This document shows positions 52,580 through 62,182 of a stretch of DNA of 64,000 nt, piece after piece. Origin of the DNA: Buchnera aphidicola (Macrosiphum gaurae) (GTDB lineage Bacteria; Pseudomonadota; Gammaproteobacteria; Enterobacterales; Enterobacteriaceae); assembly GCF_005080965.1 (NCBI RefSeq), contig NZ_CP034867.1, positions 558,001 through 622,000 of the forward strand. The letters run 5' to 3'. Numbering within the stretch: the first letter of the stretch is position 1; each line of letters starts with the position of its first letter. The position numbers and the translations under genes were made by a program. Below the pieces are notes generated by a model. The model had not been told where the DNA came from. It was given only the letters and a program-made list of their open reading frames with translations, and ran no database searches.

Positions 52580-54229
52580 TTACTCTAGAAAAGATTGATA
52601 AAAATCAATAAGACCTTTAGTTGAAGAGTCATAATATCCGTTTTTGATGTTGTTATTTAAATAGTTATAAATATTTTGAGATAATCTTTTTCCTATTTCA
52701 ACCCCCCATTGATCAAAACTAAAAATGTTTAATATATAACCTTGCACAAAAATTTTATGTTCGTATAAAGAAATTAATGCTCCTAAATTATAAGGAGTAA
52801 TTTTCCGAATTAAAATTGAATTAGTAGGTTGATTTCCATCACATATTTTAAAAGGTAAAATTCTATCTATGTCATCCTTATTTTTTTTAGATGATATCAA
52901 TTCATGTAAAATATCATCTCTAGATCTACCAAAAGCTAGTGCTTTTGTCTGAGCAAAGAAATTAGATATTAATTTTATATGATGATCACCCAAATCATTA
53001 TGTGAAAAAATTGGAGCGATAAAATCGCAAGGAATTAATTTAGTACCTTGATGTATTAGTTGATAAAACGCATGTTGACCATTAGTACCAGGTTCACCCC
53101 AAATAATAGGACCAGTTTGATACTCTATCTTTTCTCCATTTCTATTAATTGATTTACCATTAGATTCCATATTAGCTTGTTGAAAATACGCAGAAAAACG
53201 ATGCATATATTGATCATATGGAAATATCGCTTCTGTTTCAGATTGAAAGAAATTAGTATACCAGATACTAATTAAGGCTAATAATATTGGAATATTTTTA
53301 TTATAATCAGCATTATAAAAGTGATTATCCATAGCATGAGCACCATCTAAAAATTTCTCAAAATTATGAAATCCAATAGATAATATTATAGATAATCCTG
53401 CTGAAGACCATAATGAAAAACGTCCTCCCACCCAATCCCAAAATTTAAAAATATTATTAATATGAATGCCAAAATTTAAAGCATTTTCTATGTTAGCTGA
53501 CAACGCAAAAAAGTGTTTGTCTAAATCGTTTTTATCCGTTAAATAATCTAAAAACCATTTTTTTGCACTATATGCATTAGTTATAGTTTCATCTGTTGTA
53601 AATGTTTTAGATGCAATTAAAAAAATAGTTGTTTCAGGATTGATTTTTTTTAACACTTCAGTCAAATGAGTACCATCAATATTTGAAACATAATGCATAT
53701 TTAAATGATTTTTATATGGTCGTAATGCCTCGCTGACCATATAAGGTCCTAAATCAGAACCTCCGATACCAATATTTACAACATCAGAAATAGACTTACC
53801 TGTGTAACCTTTCCATTGTCCATTAATAACAATTTTTGAAAAATTTTTCATCTTTTCCAGTAAACTATTAATTTCCAACATAATATTGCAATTATTTACT
53901 ATAATAGGATGATTATTTCTATTACGTAATGCTATATGTAACACAGAACGATCTTCTGTTTGATTTATTTTAGATCCGGAAAACATAGAATGTATTCCCG
54001 ATTTCACATTAGTTTCTTTAGCTAAGTTTAATAGATACATTAAAGTGTCATCATTAATGCGGTTTTTTGAAAAATCAATTAACATTTCGTTTTCAAATAA
54101 AATCGAAAATTTTTTAAATCGATTTAAATCAGACGAAAAAAGATCTCTTAAATGAACATTTTTTATTTTTTTAAAATGGTTTTTTAAATCTTGATAAGAT
54201 TTAGTATGATTAAAACTCATATTTTTCAT
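52580..54229 (-). CDS. pgi: Glucose-6-phosphate isomerase
   Basis: Pgi interconverts glucose 6-phosphate and fructose 6-phosphate. The 549-residue product equals the E. coli length. The signature blocks [44 protein letters not shown] and [18 protein letters not shown] are conserved, as is [12 protein letters not shown]. It sits upstream of mtlA-mtlD on the same strand, placing entry of mannitol and the isomerase step side by side, though the 178-base gap argues for separate promoters. Confidence 0.98.
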   Translation of the reverse strand: MKNMSFNHTKSYQDLKNHFKKIKNVHLRDLFSSDLNRFKKFSILFENEMLIDFSKNRINDDTLMYLLNLAKETNVKSGIHSMFSGSKINQTEDRSVLHIALRNRNNHPIIVNNCNIMLEINSLLEKMKNFSKIVINGQWKGYTGKSISDVVNIGIGGSDLGPYMVSEALRPYKNHLNMHYVSNIDGTHLTEVLKKINPETTIFLIASKTFTTDETITNAYSAKKWFLDYLTDKNDLDKHFFALSANIENALNFGIHINNIFKFWDWVGGRFSLWSSAGLSIILSIGFHNFEKFLDGAHAMDNHFYNADYNKNIPILLALISIWYTNFFQSETEAIFPYDQYMHRFSAYFQQANMESNGKSINRNGEKIEYQTGPIIWGEPGTNGQHAFYQLIHQGTKLIPCDFIAPIFSHNDLGDHHIKLISNFFAQTKALAFGRSRDDILHELISSKKNKDDIDRILPFKICDGNQPTNSILIRKITPYNLGALISLYEHKIFVQGYILNIFSFDQWGVEIGKRLSQNIYNYLNNNIKNGYYDSSTKGLIDFYQSFLE

Positions 54230-54510
54230 TAAAGAATTTATCCCTCTTAAAAGGTATAAAAGATTTTTGTTTTGAAGATGCTAAAAAGCTAAAATCATTT
54301 TAATTTTTTATTTTTATGTAAAAAAATTTCTAAAATATTCTAGGGAATATATTTTTCATTAAAAATTTTCATATATAATTAACATATATAATACAAAAAT
54401 TAAATATATAATAAAAAATCGTAGATCAATAATCAAATTATTCTGTGCTTCTCTTTTAAAAATTGAATTTAAAAGTTAATATAAAAAATTTAATTCAATA
54501 ATTATAAAAA

Positions 54511-55059
54511 ATGAAAATTAACAAGACAAATTTGATTTGGATAGATTTAGAAATGACTGGACTGAATCCTAGAATACATCGTATTATTGAAATTGCGACA
54601 TTAATTACAGACATTAACTTAAATATAATTTCCGAAGGTCCAGTAATTCCTATACATCAAGAAAAAGAACAAATTTTGCTAATGGATAATTGGAACAGAA
54701 CAGTTCATAAAAAGAACGGATTAATAAAACGAGTTAAAAAAAGTTTTTATGATGAAAAAAAAGCAGAGTTTGAAACTATACTATTTTTGAAAAAATGGGT
54801 ACCAATTCAATCATCCCCAATTTGCGGTAACAGTATTGCACAAGATCGGAGATTTTTATTTCAATACATGCCAAAATTAGAAAATTATTTTCATTATAGA
54901 TGTATAGATGTTAGTACTATCAAAGAATTAGCTTGCCGTTGGAATCCAAAGGTATTCAATAAATTTAAAAAAAACAATAATCATAAAGCATTAGAAGATA
55001 TTCGTGAATCAGTAAGAGAGTTAAATTTTTATAAAAAAAATTTTTTTAAATTTAAATAA
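54511..55059 (+). CDS. orn: Oligoribonuclease
   Basis: Orn degrades very short RNAs (mainly dinucleotides) to mononucleotides and is essential in E. coli. The 182-residue product starts [20 protein letters not shown]. DEDDh catalytic residues are in [22 protein letters not shown] and [11 protein letters not shown]. It is divergent from pgi and followed by tRNA-Gly, the same neighbour as in E. coli. Confidence 0.97.
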   Translation: MKINKTNLIWIDLEMTGLNPRIHRIIEIATLITDINLNIISEGPVIPIHQEKEQILLMDNWNRTVHKKNGLIKRVKKSFYDEKKAEFETILFLKKWVPIQSSPICGNSIAQDRRFLFQYMPKLENYFHYRCIDVSTIKELACRWNPKVFNKFKKNNNHKALEDIRESVRELNFYKKNFFKFK

Positions 55060-55083
55060 AAATAATTTTTTACAAAAGAAAGC

Positions 55084-55112
55084 TTGAAAAATATATTTTA
55101 TATATATAAAAT
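55084..55112 (+). promoter_or_regulatory. Promoter of tRNA-Gly
   Basis: TTGAAA at 55084-55089 and TAAAAT at 55107-55112 are exactly 17 bases apart and lie 36 bases before tRNA-Gly. This is one of the clearest sigma-70-like promoters in the window. Confidence 0.6.
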
Positions 55113-55148
55113 ACATACTTTAAAGCTTTTAAATTTTTATATATTATT

Positions 55149-55224
55149 GCGGGAATAGCTCAGTTGGTAGAGCACAACCTTGCCAAGGTTGGGGTCACGA
55201 GTTCAAGTCTCGTTTCCCGCTCCA
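55149..55224 (+). tRNA. tRNA-Gly (anticodon GCC)
   Basis: The acceptor GCGGGAA pairs with TTCCCGC, the anticodon loop CTTGCCAAG gives GCC, and the T arm is CGAGTTCAAGTCTCG. The discriminator is T and the CCA end is encoded (55222-55224), unlike the three other tRNA genes here. The order orn, tRNA-Gly, then amiB follows E. coli. Confidence 0.98.
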
Positions 55225-55374
55225 ATAAGATTTTTTAAAATAACTACATAATTACTATAGTTTTAGTATAACTATATTCTTAATATAACGAAATATTCAC
55301 TTTAAAATCTAAGAATTTTTTTTTAATTAAATAGAAAAAAATAATTGTATATCGAAAAAAATTTAAGGAAATTT

Positions 55375-56300
55375 ATGGTTTTTTCTTATAAATGGATGAT
55401 ATTGTTTATCTTTCTATTTGTATTTATATTCCAAATCGAAGCTAGTAACAAAAAAAATTTTTTATTTATTAAAGACAGCAAAAAAAAAACAGAAAATTTT
55501 TTTTTAAGAAAATGTGCTTAGCAAAAAACCAAAAAAATAAAAATTTTAAAAAAATTCATTATTATACTAAAAATAAATTTTACAATAATTTGAATACATC
55601 AAAAAAAATTACTATAGTAATAGACGCAGGACACGGTGGACACGATCCTGGAGCAATTGGAATTCAAGGATTACAAGAAAAAAAAGTAAACATTGAAATA
55701 GCACTTCGCCTTAAAAATTTACTAAATCATGATAGTTTGTTCTGCACAATTCTAACTCGTAATAATGATTCTTATCTTTCATTAACAAAAAGAAAACAGT
55801 TTCTCAAAAACAATCACGTAAATTTATTAATATCTATTCACGCCGACTCTTCTAGAAAACAATATGTATCAGGAGCATCCGTTTGGATGGTATCAAAAAC
55901 TAGAATAAATCGTGAAATTGATGATTATTTAAAAAAAAAACCAGCAATACTTTTTTCTAAAAAAATTGAAAATATATTTAACGAAAATAAATACGATTTT
56001 TTTTTAAAAAAAACCATTTTAGATTTACAGTTTAATAATTTTCAAAAAATGGAATTAGATTTGTCTCAAAAAATATTAGAACAACTTAAAAAAAACACAA
56101 AGTTAAATAAAACATACCCAAATTATGCTAGTTTAAGTATATTAAGTTCTATTAATACACCTTCAATATTAATAGAAACTGGTTTTATTACAAATTTTTT
56201 AGAAGAAAAAAAATTGAGAACTGCTGATCACCAGAATAAAATTGCTAGTTCTATCTATTTAGGTCTTAAGAATTATTTTAATCATTCTATTAACTTTTAA
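55375..56300 (+). CDS. amiB: N-acetylmuramoyl-L-alanine amidase AmiB, frameshifted at a poly(A) run
   Basis: AmiB cleaves peptide stems from peptidoglycan during daughter cell separation. ATG 55375, preceded by AAGGAA, opens a signal peptide (MVFSYKWMILFIFLFVFIF, then QIEA) whose frame ends at 55521. The amidase domain lies in another frame, whose first ATG is 55512. That frame is open back through the A10 run at 55480-55489, so eleven A in the mRNA would give one continuous protein. Zinc and catalytic residues are intact in IDAGHGGHDPG, LQEKKVNIEI, SIHADSS and LIETGFITN. The AMIN domain of E. coli is absent. Either slippage rescues it, it is a young pseudogene, or the A count is a sequencing error. 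Confidence 0.85.
55480..55489 (+). repeat. A10 homopolymer at the amiB frame break
   Basis: Ten A separate the signal-peptide frame from the amidase frame of amiB. A one-base insertion or a two-base deletion here joins the two frames without any stop. Confidence 0.9.
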
Positions 56301-56404
56301 GAAAATAAATACATTTTAAAATAGTAATTTCGTGCTCATTAAGCATCTAAACATGTAATTTTTAGATGCTTAAATTTTAAAAACATTAATTATAAAAAAT
56401 AATT

Positions 56405-56623
56405 TTAATTTAATTCTTTCTTAATAAATTTAAAACGCTTTTTAAATCTTTCAACACGGCCTCCAGTATCAATAACTCTTTGTTTTCCCGTATAGAATGG
56501 ATGACATTTTGCACATATATCTAAATTTAGATTATGATTAATAGTAGAACAAACTTCAATTATATTTCCACAAGAACAGGTAGCTGTTATTTTAGAATAA
56601 CAAGGATGGATGTTTTTTTTCAT
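56405..56623 (-). CDS. rpmE: 50S ribosomal protein L31
   Basis: L31 bridges the two ribosomal subunits. The 72-residue product starts [20 protein letters not shown]. It is the zinc-binding form, with cysteines in CSCGN and [24 protein letters not shown] completes the family signature. It is divergent from ftsN, matching the E. coli order rpmE-cytR-ftsN with cytR lost. Confidence 0.97.
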   Translation of the reverse strand: MKKNIHPCYSKITATCSCGNIIEVCSTINHNLNLDICAKCHPFYTGKQRVIDTGGRVERFKKRFKFIKKELN

Positions 56624-56736
56624 CTAAAAAACTCCTGAATTAATTTTAAATATCTATATTTATTATACGAGTATTAATGTATTAATACTAAAAAATTATC
56701 AATTTTTATTTATAAAATATAATATTCAAAAAATAT

Positions 56737-56988
56737 ATGTATGATGATAAAAGAAAAATCAATTCTGTGTATTTTAATAAAAAAAAAAATAAAAACAAAA
56801 AATTGAATTCATATATATGTTTAGTTCTAATATCTATATTTATTTTTTTTATTTATTTAAATATAAATACGAAAAAATCTTCTGAAAATAAAATTAAAAA
56901 TATTACAAAAAATAGTAAAAATAATAACGTATTACCACCTAAACCAAAGGAAAAATGGGAATATATTCACAAATTAGAAAATTTGTAA
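56737..56988 (+). CDS. ftsN: Miniature cell division protein FtsN (no SPOR domain)
   Basis: FtsN triggers septal peptidoglycan synthesis in enterobacteria. This 83-residue protein has a basic cytoplasmic tail (residues 1-25), one membrane segment (about 26-45, YICLVLISIFIFFIYLNI), and a short periplasmic part ending LPPKPKEKWEYIHKLENL. The last part matches E. coli LPPKPEERWRYIKELES, the essential E region, with its key W, Y and L kept. The long linker and SPOR domain (more than 200 residues) are gone, and the stop follows right after the motif. Position just before hslV supports the call. Confidence 0.85.
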   Translation: MYDDKRKINSVYFNKKKNKNKKLNSYICLVLISIFIFFIYLNINTKKSSENKIKNITKNSKNNNVLPPKPKEKWEYIHKLENL

Positions 56989-57109
56989 AATGCATATCTT
57001 TTTACAATTAATCAAATTGATTTATTACAGTTTTACACAATCAAATAAATTATTTCAAAAAGTATTTTAGAAAAATATTTTAAAAAAATAATATAACTTA
57101 AAATCATAT

Positions 57110-57127
57110 GCTATTTAAAAAAATAGC
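57110..57127 (+). promoter_or_regulatory. Inverted repeat upstream of hslVU
   Basis: GCTATTT-AAAA-AAATAGC forms a 7-base-pair hairpin about 85 bases before hslV. The E. coli hslVU transcript has a 5' stem-loop that increases stability; this may be the counterpart. It has no U tract, so it is a poor terminator of ftsN. Confidence 0.3.
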
Positions 57128-57210
57128 CAATTACATCTTATATATAAAATATTTTTATATTAATAAAAAAGTATAAGAAATAAAAATATTATTTTGAAGA
57201 GGTTTTTCTT

Positions 57211-57741
57211 GTGACCACAATATTAAGCGTAAGATTAAAAGATAAAGTAGTAATTGGAGGTGATGGACAAGCAACTTTAGGCAATACAATCATGAAAAGC
57301 AATGTAAAAAAAATCAGATCGTTATATCATGAAAAAGTAATTGCTGGTTTTGCAGGTGGTACTGCAGATGCATTTACGTTATTTGAAATGTTTGAAAAAA
57401 AATTAGCCATGTATCAAGGTCAATTACAACGTTCTGCTATTGAATTAGCAAAAGATTGGCGATCAGATAGAATGTTGCGAAAACTTGAAGCTTTATTAGC
57501 AGTTGCTGATAAAGAAACGTCATTAATAATTACAGGAAATGGAGATGTAATACAACCTGAAGATGATTTAATAGCTATAGGATCTGGTGGTGCTTATGCT
57601 CAATCTTCTGCTAGAGCATTAATAGATAACACTGATTTGGATGCGAATCAAATTGTAAAAAAATCATTAAATATTGCTGCTAATATTTGTATATACACAA
57701 ATCACACTTTCACTATAAAAGAACTATTTTCAGAAAAATAA
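57211..57741 (+). CDS. hslV: ATP-dependent protease subunit HslV
   Basis: HslV is the proteolytic chamber of the HslVU protease. The 176-residue product begins with a GTG start at 57211, after AAGAGG. The mature N-terminal threonine is in [40 protein letters not shown] and [17 protein letters not shown] follow. Length equals E. coli. hslU begins 11 bases after its stop. Confidence 0.97.
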   Translation: MTTILSVRLKDKVVIGGDGQATLGNTIMKSNVKKIRSLYHEKVIAGFAGGTADAFTLFEMFEKKLAMYQGQLQRSAIELAKDWRSDRMLRKLEALLAVADKETSLIITGNGDVIQPEDDLIAIGSGGAYAQSSARALIDNTDLDANQIVKKSLNIAANICIYTNHTFTIKELFSEK

Positions 57742-57752
57742 GGATTATCTCT

Positions 57753-59084
57753 ATGTCTGAAATGACTCCTCCTCAAATTGTTTCTGAACTTGATAAATTT
57801 ATTATTGGTCAAGAAAAAGCAAAAAGAGCTGTGTCTATTGCATTAAGAAATCGTTGGCGCCGTATGCAGTTAAATAGTGAATTACGTCATGAAATAACAC
57901 CTAAAAATATTTTAATGATTGGGCCTACAGGAGTAGGAAAAACAGAAATTGCAAGACGTTTAGCTAAATTAGCAAATTCTCCTTTTATTAAAGTAGAGGC
58001 TACTAAATTTACTGAAGTAGGATATGTTGGAAAAGAAGTAGATTCAATTATTCGAGATTTAACTGATGCTGCAATAAAAATGATTCGAATTAAAAACATA
58101 GAAAAAAACAAAATTCGCGTAGAAGAAATAGTAGAAGAGAAAATTTTAGATGTTCTTGTTCCTAGACCCAAAAAAAATTGGGCAGAAAACGAAAAAAATG
58201 AAAGTCTTTCAAAAACAATTCAAATATTTCGAAAAAAATTACGAGAAGGTGTTTTAGATGACAAAGAAATAGAAATTAATGTATTAGCAACTACTATGGG
58301 TGTTGAAATAATGGCGCCGCCAGGAATGGAAGAGTTAACCAGTCAATTGCAATCTTTGTTTCAAAATCTAGGAGGACAGAAAAAAAATAGTAGACGTCTT
58401 AAAATTAAAGATGCCATCATACTTTTAACAGAAGAAGAAGCAGCTAAACTGATTAATCAAGAAGAAATTAAAAAAGAAGCTATCAATGCAGTTGAACAAC
58501 ATGGAATAGTTTTTATTGATGAAATTGATAAAATATGTAAACGAGGTGATTCCTCTGGTCCAGATATCTCTCGAGAGGGTGTTCAAAGAGATTTACTTCC
58601 ATTAGTTGAAGGATGTACTATATCTACTAAACATGGTATGGTTAAGACAGATCATATTTTATTTATTGCATCTGGAGCATTTCAAACTTCTACACCTTCT
58701 GATTTGATTCCTGAACTACAAGGTCGCCTGCCAATTAAAGTTGAATTGCAAGCACTTACCATTGATGATTTCGAAAAAATTTTAACTGAACCTAAAGCAT
58801 CTATTACTGCACAATATAAAGCACTTATGGAAACAGAAGGTGTCTGTATTAATTTCACAAAAGAAGGAATACGTAATATTGCAGAAGCCGCTTGGAAGGT
58901 GAATGAATCTATGGAAAATATTGGAGCTCGTCGATTACATACTGTGTTAGAAAAATTAATGGAAGACATATCTTTTAATGCCAGCGATAATAAAGGTAAA
59001 ACCATTGAAATTAATTCAAATTACGTAGGTGAAAATTTAGATCAATTAATATCTAATGAAGATCTTAGCCGTTTTATTTTATAA
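57753..59084 (+). CDS. hslU: ATP-dependent protease ATPase subunit HslU
   Basis: HslU unfolds substrates and feeds them to HslV. The start at 57753 gives [20 protein letters not shown] and 443 residues, identical in length to E. coli. Walker A is [11 protein letters not shown] near residues 57-67, the pore motif is EVGYVGKEV, Walker B is [10 protein letters not shown], and the C-terminal EDLSRFIL that inserts into HslV is exact. A longer in-frame extension overlapping hslV is rejected. Confidence 0.98.
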   Translation: MSEMTPPQIVSELDKFIIGQEKAKRAVSIALRNRWRRMQLNSELRHEITPKNILMIGPTGVGKTEIARRLAKLANSPFIKVEATKFTEVGYVGKEVDSIIRDLTDAAIKMIRIKNIEKNKIRVEEIVEEKILDVLVPRPKKNWAENEKNESLSKTIQIFRKKLREGVLDDKEIEINVLATTMGVEIMAPPGMEELTSQLQSLFQNLGGQKKNSRRLKIKDAIILLTEEEAAKLINQEEIKKEAINAVEQHGIVFIDEIDKICKRGDSSGPDISREGVQRDLLPLVEGCTISTKHGMVKTDHILFIASGAFQTSTPSDLIPELQGRLPIKVELQALTIDDFEKILTEPKASITAQYKALMETEGVCINFTKEGIRNIAEAAWKVNESMENIGARRLHTVLEKLMEDISFNASDNKGKTIEINSNYVGENLDQLISNEDLSRFIL

Positions 59085-59154
59085 TTTTTTGTAAAAAAAA
59101 TAAATATTTTTTTGCATTATTAAAAATAAATTTAAATTAATTTAACAATTTCTA

Positions 59155-59182
59155 TTGAAAAAAAAAAATAAAACCTTACTAT
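59155..59182 (+). promoter_or_regulatory. Presumed sigma-32 promoter of ibpA with an A11 spacer run
   Basis: TTGAA at 59155-59159 resembles the sigma-32 -35 element, and CCTTACTAT at 59174-59182 a weak -10 element; they are 14 bases apart, within the sigma-32 range. Eleven A (59158-59168) run from the -35 element into the spacer. In the pea aphid symbiont, loss of one A from such a run in the ibpA promoter abolishes heat induction. A sigma-70 reading (TTGAAA with TATACA) is also possible. Confidence 0.5.
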
Positions 59183-59236
59183 ACAATAAAACATTTATTG
59201 ATTTTTTAATCAGAAAATATTTAAGAGGAATCTGCT

Positions 59237-59719
59237 ATGTCTTATCGTTCTCTTTCATTTATTCCAAATTTTAATGATCATAATATTTTTTCAAACAGAT
59301 TTAATCAAATCGATAAAATGTTTAGTACTTTAACAGGAGAGAAACCGATATCTGATACACCGACATATAATTTATGTCAAATAAATGAAATTCAATATCA
59401 ATTAACACTGAGTGTTCCTGGATATAAAGAAGAAGAATTAGATATATCTGTACACAACAATCAATTATCTATTAAAGGTAAAAAAGAAGATAATAACAGT
59501 TATAATAACCAGGAATGTAGTAAATGGTTACATAAGGGTATAATATTTAATAATTTTTCTTTAAATTTTAATCTAGATCATAAAATCAAAGTAAAAAAAG
59601 CAGAACTATCTTTGGGTTTATTAAAGTTAGACTTTGAATGTAATATTCCAGAAGAAGAAAAACCTAAAAAAATTTTAATTAATCTTCCTGAAGATACTAA
59701 AAAAATTGATAAAAAATAA
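59237..59719 (+). CDS. ibpA: Small heat shock protein IbpA
   Basis: IbpA binds aggregating proteins and hands them to DnaK and ClpB. The 160-residue product (E. coli 137) starts MSYRSLSFIPNFNDHNIFSN. Its alpha-crystallin domain (about residues 45-130) includes YQLTLSVPGYKEEELDISV and AELSLGLLKLDFE. The C-terminal ILINLP supplies the IXI-type anchor. AGAGGA precedes the ATG. It has its own likely heat-shock promoter and a strong terminator hairpin. Confidence 0.95.
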   Translation: MSYRSLSFIPNFNDHNIFSNRFNQIDKMFSTLTGEKPISDTPTYNLCQINEIQYQLTLSVPGYKEEELDISVHNNQLSIKGKKEDNNSYNNQECSKWLHKGIIFNNFSLNFNLDHKIKVKKAELSLGLLKLDFECNIPEEEKPKKILINLPEDTKKIDKK

Positions 59720-59740
59720 AACTATAAACAAGATAAAAAT

Positions 59741-59768
59741 CGCTGTACTTATAAAAATAAGTACAGCG
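59741..59768 (+). terminator. Terminator of ibpA
   Basis: CGCTGTACTTAT and ATAAGTACAGCG form a perfect 12-base-pair stem with a four-base loop, followed by GTTTAATT. It lies 22 bases after ibpA and separates it from fpr. Confidence 0.75.
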
Positions 59769-59797
59769 GTTTAATTGCAAATTATTGAGAATAAATA

Positions 59798-60556
59798 ATG
59801 AACCCATGGATCAGTGCAGATATTTTAACAGTAAAAAGATGGACTAAAAATTTATTCAGTCTTATTTTAAATGCTTCCATAGAACCTTTTCTTGCCGGAC
59901 AATTTACTAAACTAGCTTTATGTGATAGTAATATGCTCAATCAAAATAAAATTCAAAGAGCATATTCATACGTTAATGCTCCTAGTGAAAAAAATTTAGA
60001 AATTTATATCGTTCGTGTAATAAATGGAAAACTGAGCAATCTATTGTATAATCTTAAAAGAGGCGATAAAATTTTTATTAAAAAAAAAGCGTTTGGTTTT
60101 TTTATTATAGATGAAGTGCCAGATTGCGAAACATTATGGATGTTTGCTACCGGTACAGGCATAGGTCCTTATTGTTCAATTTTAAAAGAAGGTAAAAATA
60201 TTGATAGATTTAACCACATTGTCCTAATACATGCTGTTCGGTATCAAAATGAATTAACTTACTTGCCTCTTATGAAAGAATTATATAAAAAATATAATGG
60301 AAAATTAAAAATTCAAACTATTACTAGTAGAGAAAATAATATAAATTCTTTAACTGGTAGAATACCTTTTTTATTAAAAAATAAAATATTAGAAAAAAAT
60401 ATCGGTCTTTCAATCAATCCTGAAACTTCACATGTTATGTTGTGTGGAAATCCCTTTATGGTGAAAGATACTTTTTTATTCTTGAAAAATAATAGAAATA
60501 TGGAAAAACATTTACGTCGAAAAAAAGGTAACATTACAACAGAAAATTATTGGTAG
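59798..60556 (+). CDS. fpr: Ferredoxin/flavodoxin--NADP(+) reductase
   Basis: Fpr passes electrons from NADPH to flavodoxin or ferredoxin, for example for biotin synthesis or Fe-S enzymes. The 252-residue product (E. coli 248) has the FAD motif [19 protein letters not shown], the NADPH loop [29 protein letters not shown], and the C-terminal tryptophan in TTENYW. It is convergent with epmA. Confidence 0.97.
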   Translation: MNPWISADILTVKRWTKNLFSLILNASIEPFLAGQFTKLALCDSNMLNQNKIQRAYSYVNAPSEKNLEIYIVRVINGKLSNLLYNLKRGDKIFIKKKAFGFFIIDEVPDCETLWMFATGTGIGPYCSILKEGKNIDRFNHIVLIHAVRYQNELTYLPLMKELYKKYNGKLKIQTITSRENNINSLTGRIPFLLKNKILEKNIGLSINPETSHVMLCGNPFMVKDTFLFLKNNRNMEKHLRRKKGNITTENYW

Positions 60557-60572
60557 AATATTTCTTCTAATC

Positions 60573-61550
60573 TTAACAACGATCTAATGCAAAAGAGATA
60601 ACTTCTTGAATATTCTTTTTGTTTAAAACTAACATAATTAATCGATCTAAACCTATTGCAACTCCTGAACAAGGCGGTAAACCATGATATAAAGCATCCA
60701 AAAAAAAATTATCTATTTTTTGTACTGGAAGATTCATAGAAAAACGTTCCTGATTATCTTTGATAAAACGTCTTTTTTGCTCATTAGCATCTGTGAGTTC
60801 ATAAAAACCATTTCCTAATTCTATTCCTTTAAAAAAAATCTCAAATCTATCTGATATGCGAGAATCTTGTGAATTAATAGCAGCAAGAGACGCTTGTTTT
60901 GCAGGAAAATGATAAACAAAAATAGGTCTATCTTTTCCTATATTAGGTTCTATTTTTAGTGTAAATAATAATTGTATAAATTTATTTAAATCATTTTCAG
61001 AATGAGTTAAATAATCTAATTTTAGTTTTTTAGATAGTTGATGTAACTCTAACAAGTTCGTAGATAATGGATCTATTTTAAAAAAATCTATGAACAGATT
61101 TTGATAAGAAATTTTATCTGATTGATTGCAATTTAATATATTTTGAAGAAATTTATCTATTTCTTTAATAAATTTCTTCATTGAATAAAATGGTTGATAC
61201 CATTCTAATATAGTAAATTCTGGATTATGATATTGACCTAATTCTGCATTTCGAAAACTATGACAAATTTGATATATAGGTCCACTTTCTGATGCTAATA
61301 AGCGTTTCATATGATATTCTGGACTAGTTACTAACCATAGTTTTAATTTTTCGTTGACATTGTTTGATGGAAAATAATTGGTTTCAAATGATGATAAATT
61401 TATATCAGTAACCGTTGAACGCGATAAAATTGGTGTTTCTACTTCAAGGACATTTTTTTGAGAAAAAAATAAACGAATGTTAGAAATAATTTTCGATCTT
61501 TTAATTAAACTTGCAATAGAAGCGCTAGGTTTCCAGACTATTTTTTTCAT
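60573..61550 (-). CDS. epmA: Elongation factor P--beta-lysine ligase EpmA
   Basis: EpmA (PoxA, GenX) attaches beta-lysine to elongation factor P, which relieves stalling at polyproline. The 325-residue product equals E. coli and is a class II lysyl-tRNA synthetase core lacking the anticodon-binding domain. Motifs include NVLEVETPILSRSTVTD, MKRLLASESGPIYQICHSFRN and GLPPCSGVAIGLDRLIML. The retained EF-P pathway (efp, epmB) is not in this window. Its 69-base upstream gap holds divergent promoters with coaD. Confidence 0.96.
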   Translation of the reverse strand: MKKIVWKPSASIASLIKRSKIISNIRLFFSQKNVLEVETPILSRSTVTDINLSSFETNYFPSNNVNEKLKLWLVTSPEYHMKRLLASESGPIYQICHSFRNAELGQYHNPEFTILEWYQPFYSMKKFIKEIDKFLQNILNCNQSDKISYQNLFIDFFKIDPLSTNLLELHQLSKKLKLDYLTHSENDLNKFIQLLFTLKIEPNIGKDRPIFVYHFPAKQASLAAINSQDSRISDRFEIFFKGIELGNGFYELTDANEQKRRFIKDNQERFSMNLPVQKIDNFFLDALYHGLPPCSGVAIGLDRLIMLVLNKKNIQEVISFALDRC

Positions 61551-61618
61551 TTTAATTTTCCTTGAAATTTACTAAGGTTAAGAAAAGTTGATTCAAAATA
61601 AAACAAAAAAATAAAAAT

Positions 61619-62116
61619 ATGAATAAAACTGCAATATATCCAGGTACTTTTGATCCAATTACATACGGACATTTAGATATCATAACACGTGCAACAAAAA
61701 TATTTGATAGCATAACTATTGCAATTTCTAATAATGTTGAAAAAAAACCAATTTTTAATTTAAAAGAACGTATAGAATTAACTAGAATAGTTACAATTAA
61801 TTTAAAAAATGTAAAAAAAATACTTGGATTTAATGACTTACTTGCTAATTTAGCAAAAAAAGAAAAGGCTAATGTTTTAATTAGAGGAGTTAGAACAATA
61901 TTTGATTTTGATTATGAAATAAAATTAGCTGCTATAAATAAACAGATTTATCCAGATTTGGATAGTATTTTTTTACTTTCTTCTAAAGAAGTTTCTTTTA
62001 TATCCTCATCTTTTGTTAAAGAAATTGCAAAATATAAAGGTAACATCAAACCTTATATTCCTAAAGAAGTTCATTCTGCATTATTAAGAAAACTCAATAA
62101 TAATTCTATAAAATGA
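61619..62116 (+). CDS. coaD: Phosphopantetheine adenylyltransferase
   Basis: CoaD makes dephospho-CoA from 4'-phosphopantetheine and ATP. The 165-residue product (E. coli 159) starts MNKTAIYPGTFDPITYGHLDII. The nucleotidyltransferase motif is TYGHL (T/HXGH) near residues 15-19, and VLIRGVRTIFDFDYE and ISSSFVKEIAKYKG complete the active site. The order kdtA-coaD of E. coli is lost. Confidence 0.97.
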   Translation: MNKTAIYPGTFDPITYGHLDIITRATKIFDSITIAISNNVEKKPIFNLKERIELTRIVTINLKNVKKILGFNDLLANLAKKEKANVLIRGVRTIFDFDYEIKLAAINKQIYPDLDSIFLLSSKEVSFISSSFVKEIAKYKGNIKPYIPKEVHSALLRKLNNNSIK

Positions 62117-62132
62117 AATTATTTTTTTCAAA

Positions 62133-62159
62133 TAGTAGGGTATATAGTATACCCTACTA
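62133..62159. terminator. Hairpin between convergent coaD and lineage-specific gene
   Basis: TAGTAGGGTATA and its complement TATACCCTACTA form a perfect 12-base-pair stem with a three-base loop. It lies 17 bases after coaD and 24 bases after the minus-strand gene, so it can end transcription from both sides. Uridine tracts are weak on both strands. Confidence 0.65.
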
Positions 62160-62182
62160 ATACATTAAAAATTTAAAAATAT

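Noticed and set aside
57000-57210. Sigma-32 promoter for hslVU
   Set aside because: CTTAAAA and GCCAAT-like pieces are present, but their spacing is too long for sigma-32, so I did not call a promoter.
57887-59005. Minus-strand open frames antisense to hslU
   Set aside because: Shadow frames of a highly conserved gene; composition is explained by the complement of its codons.
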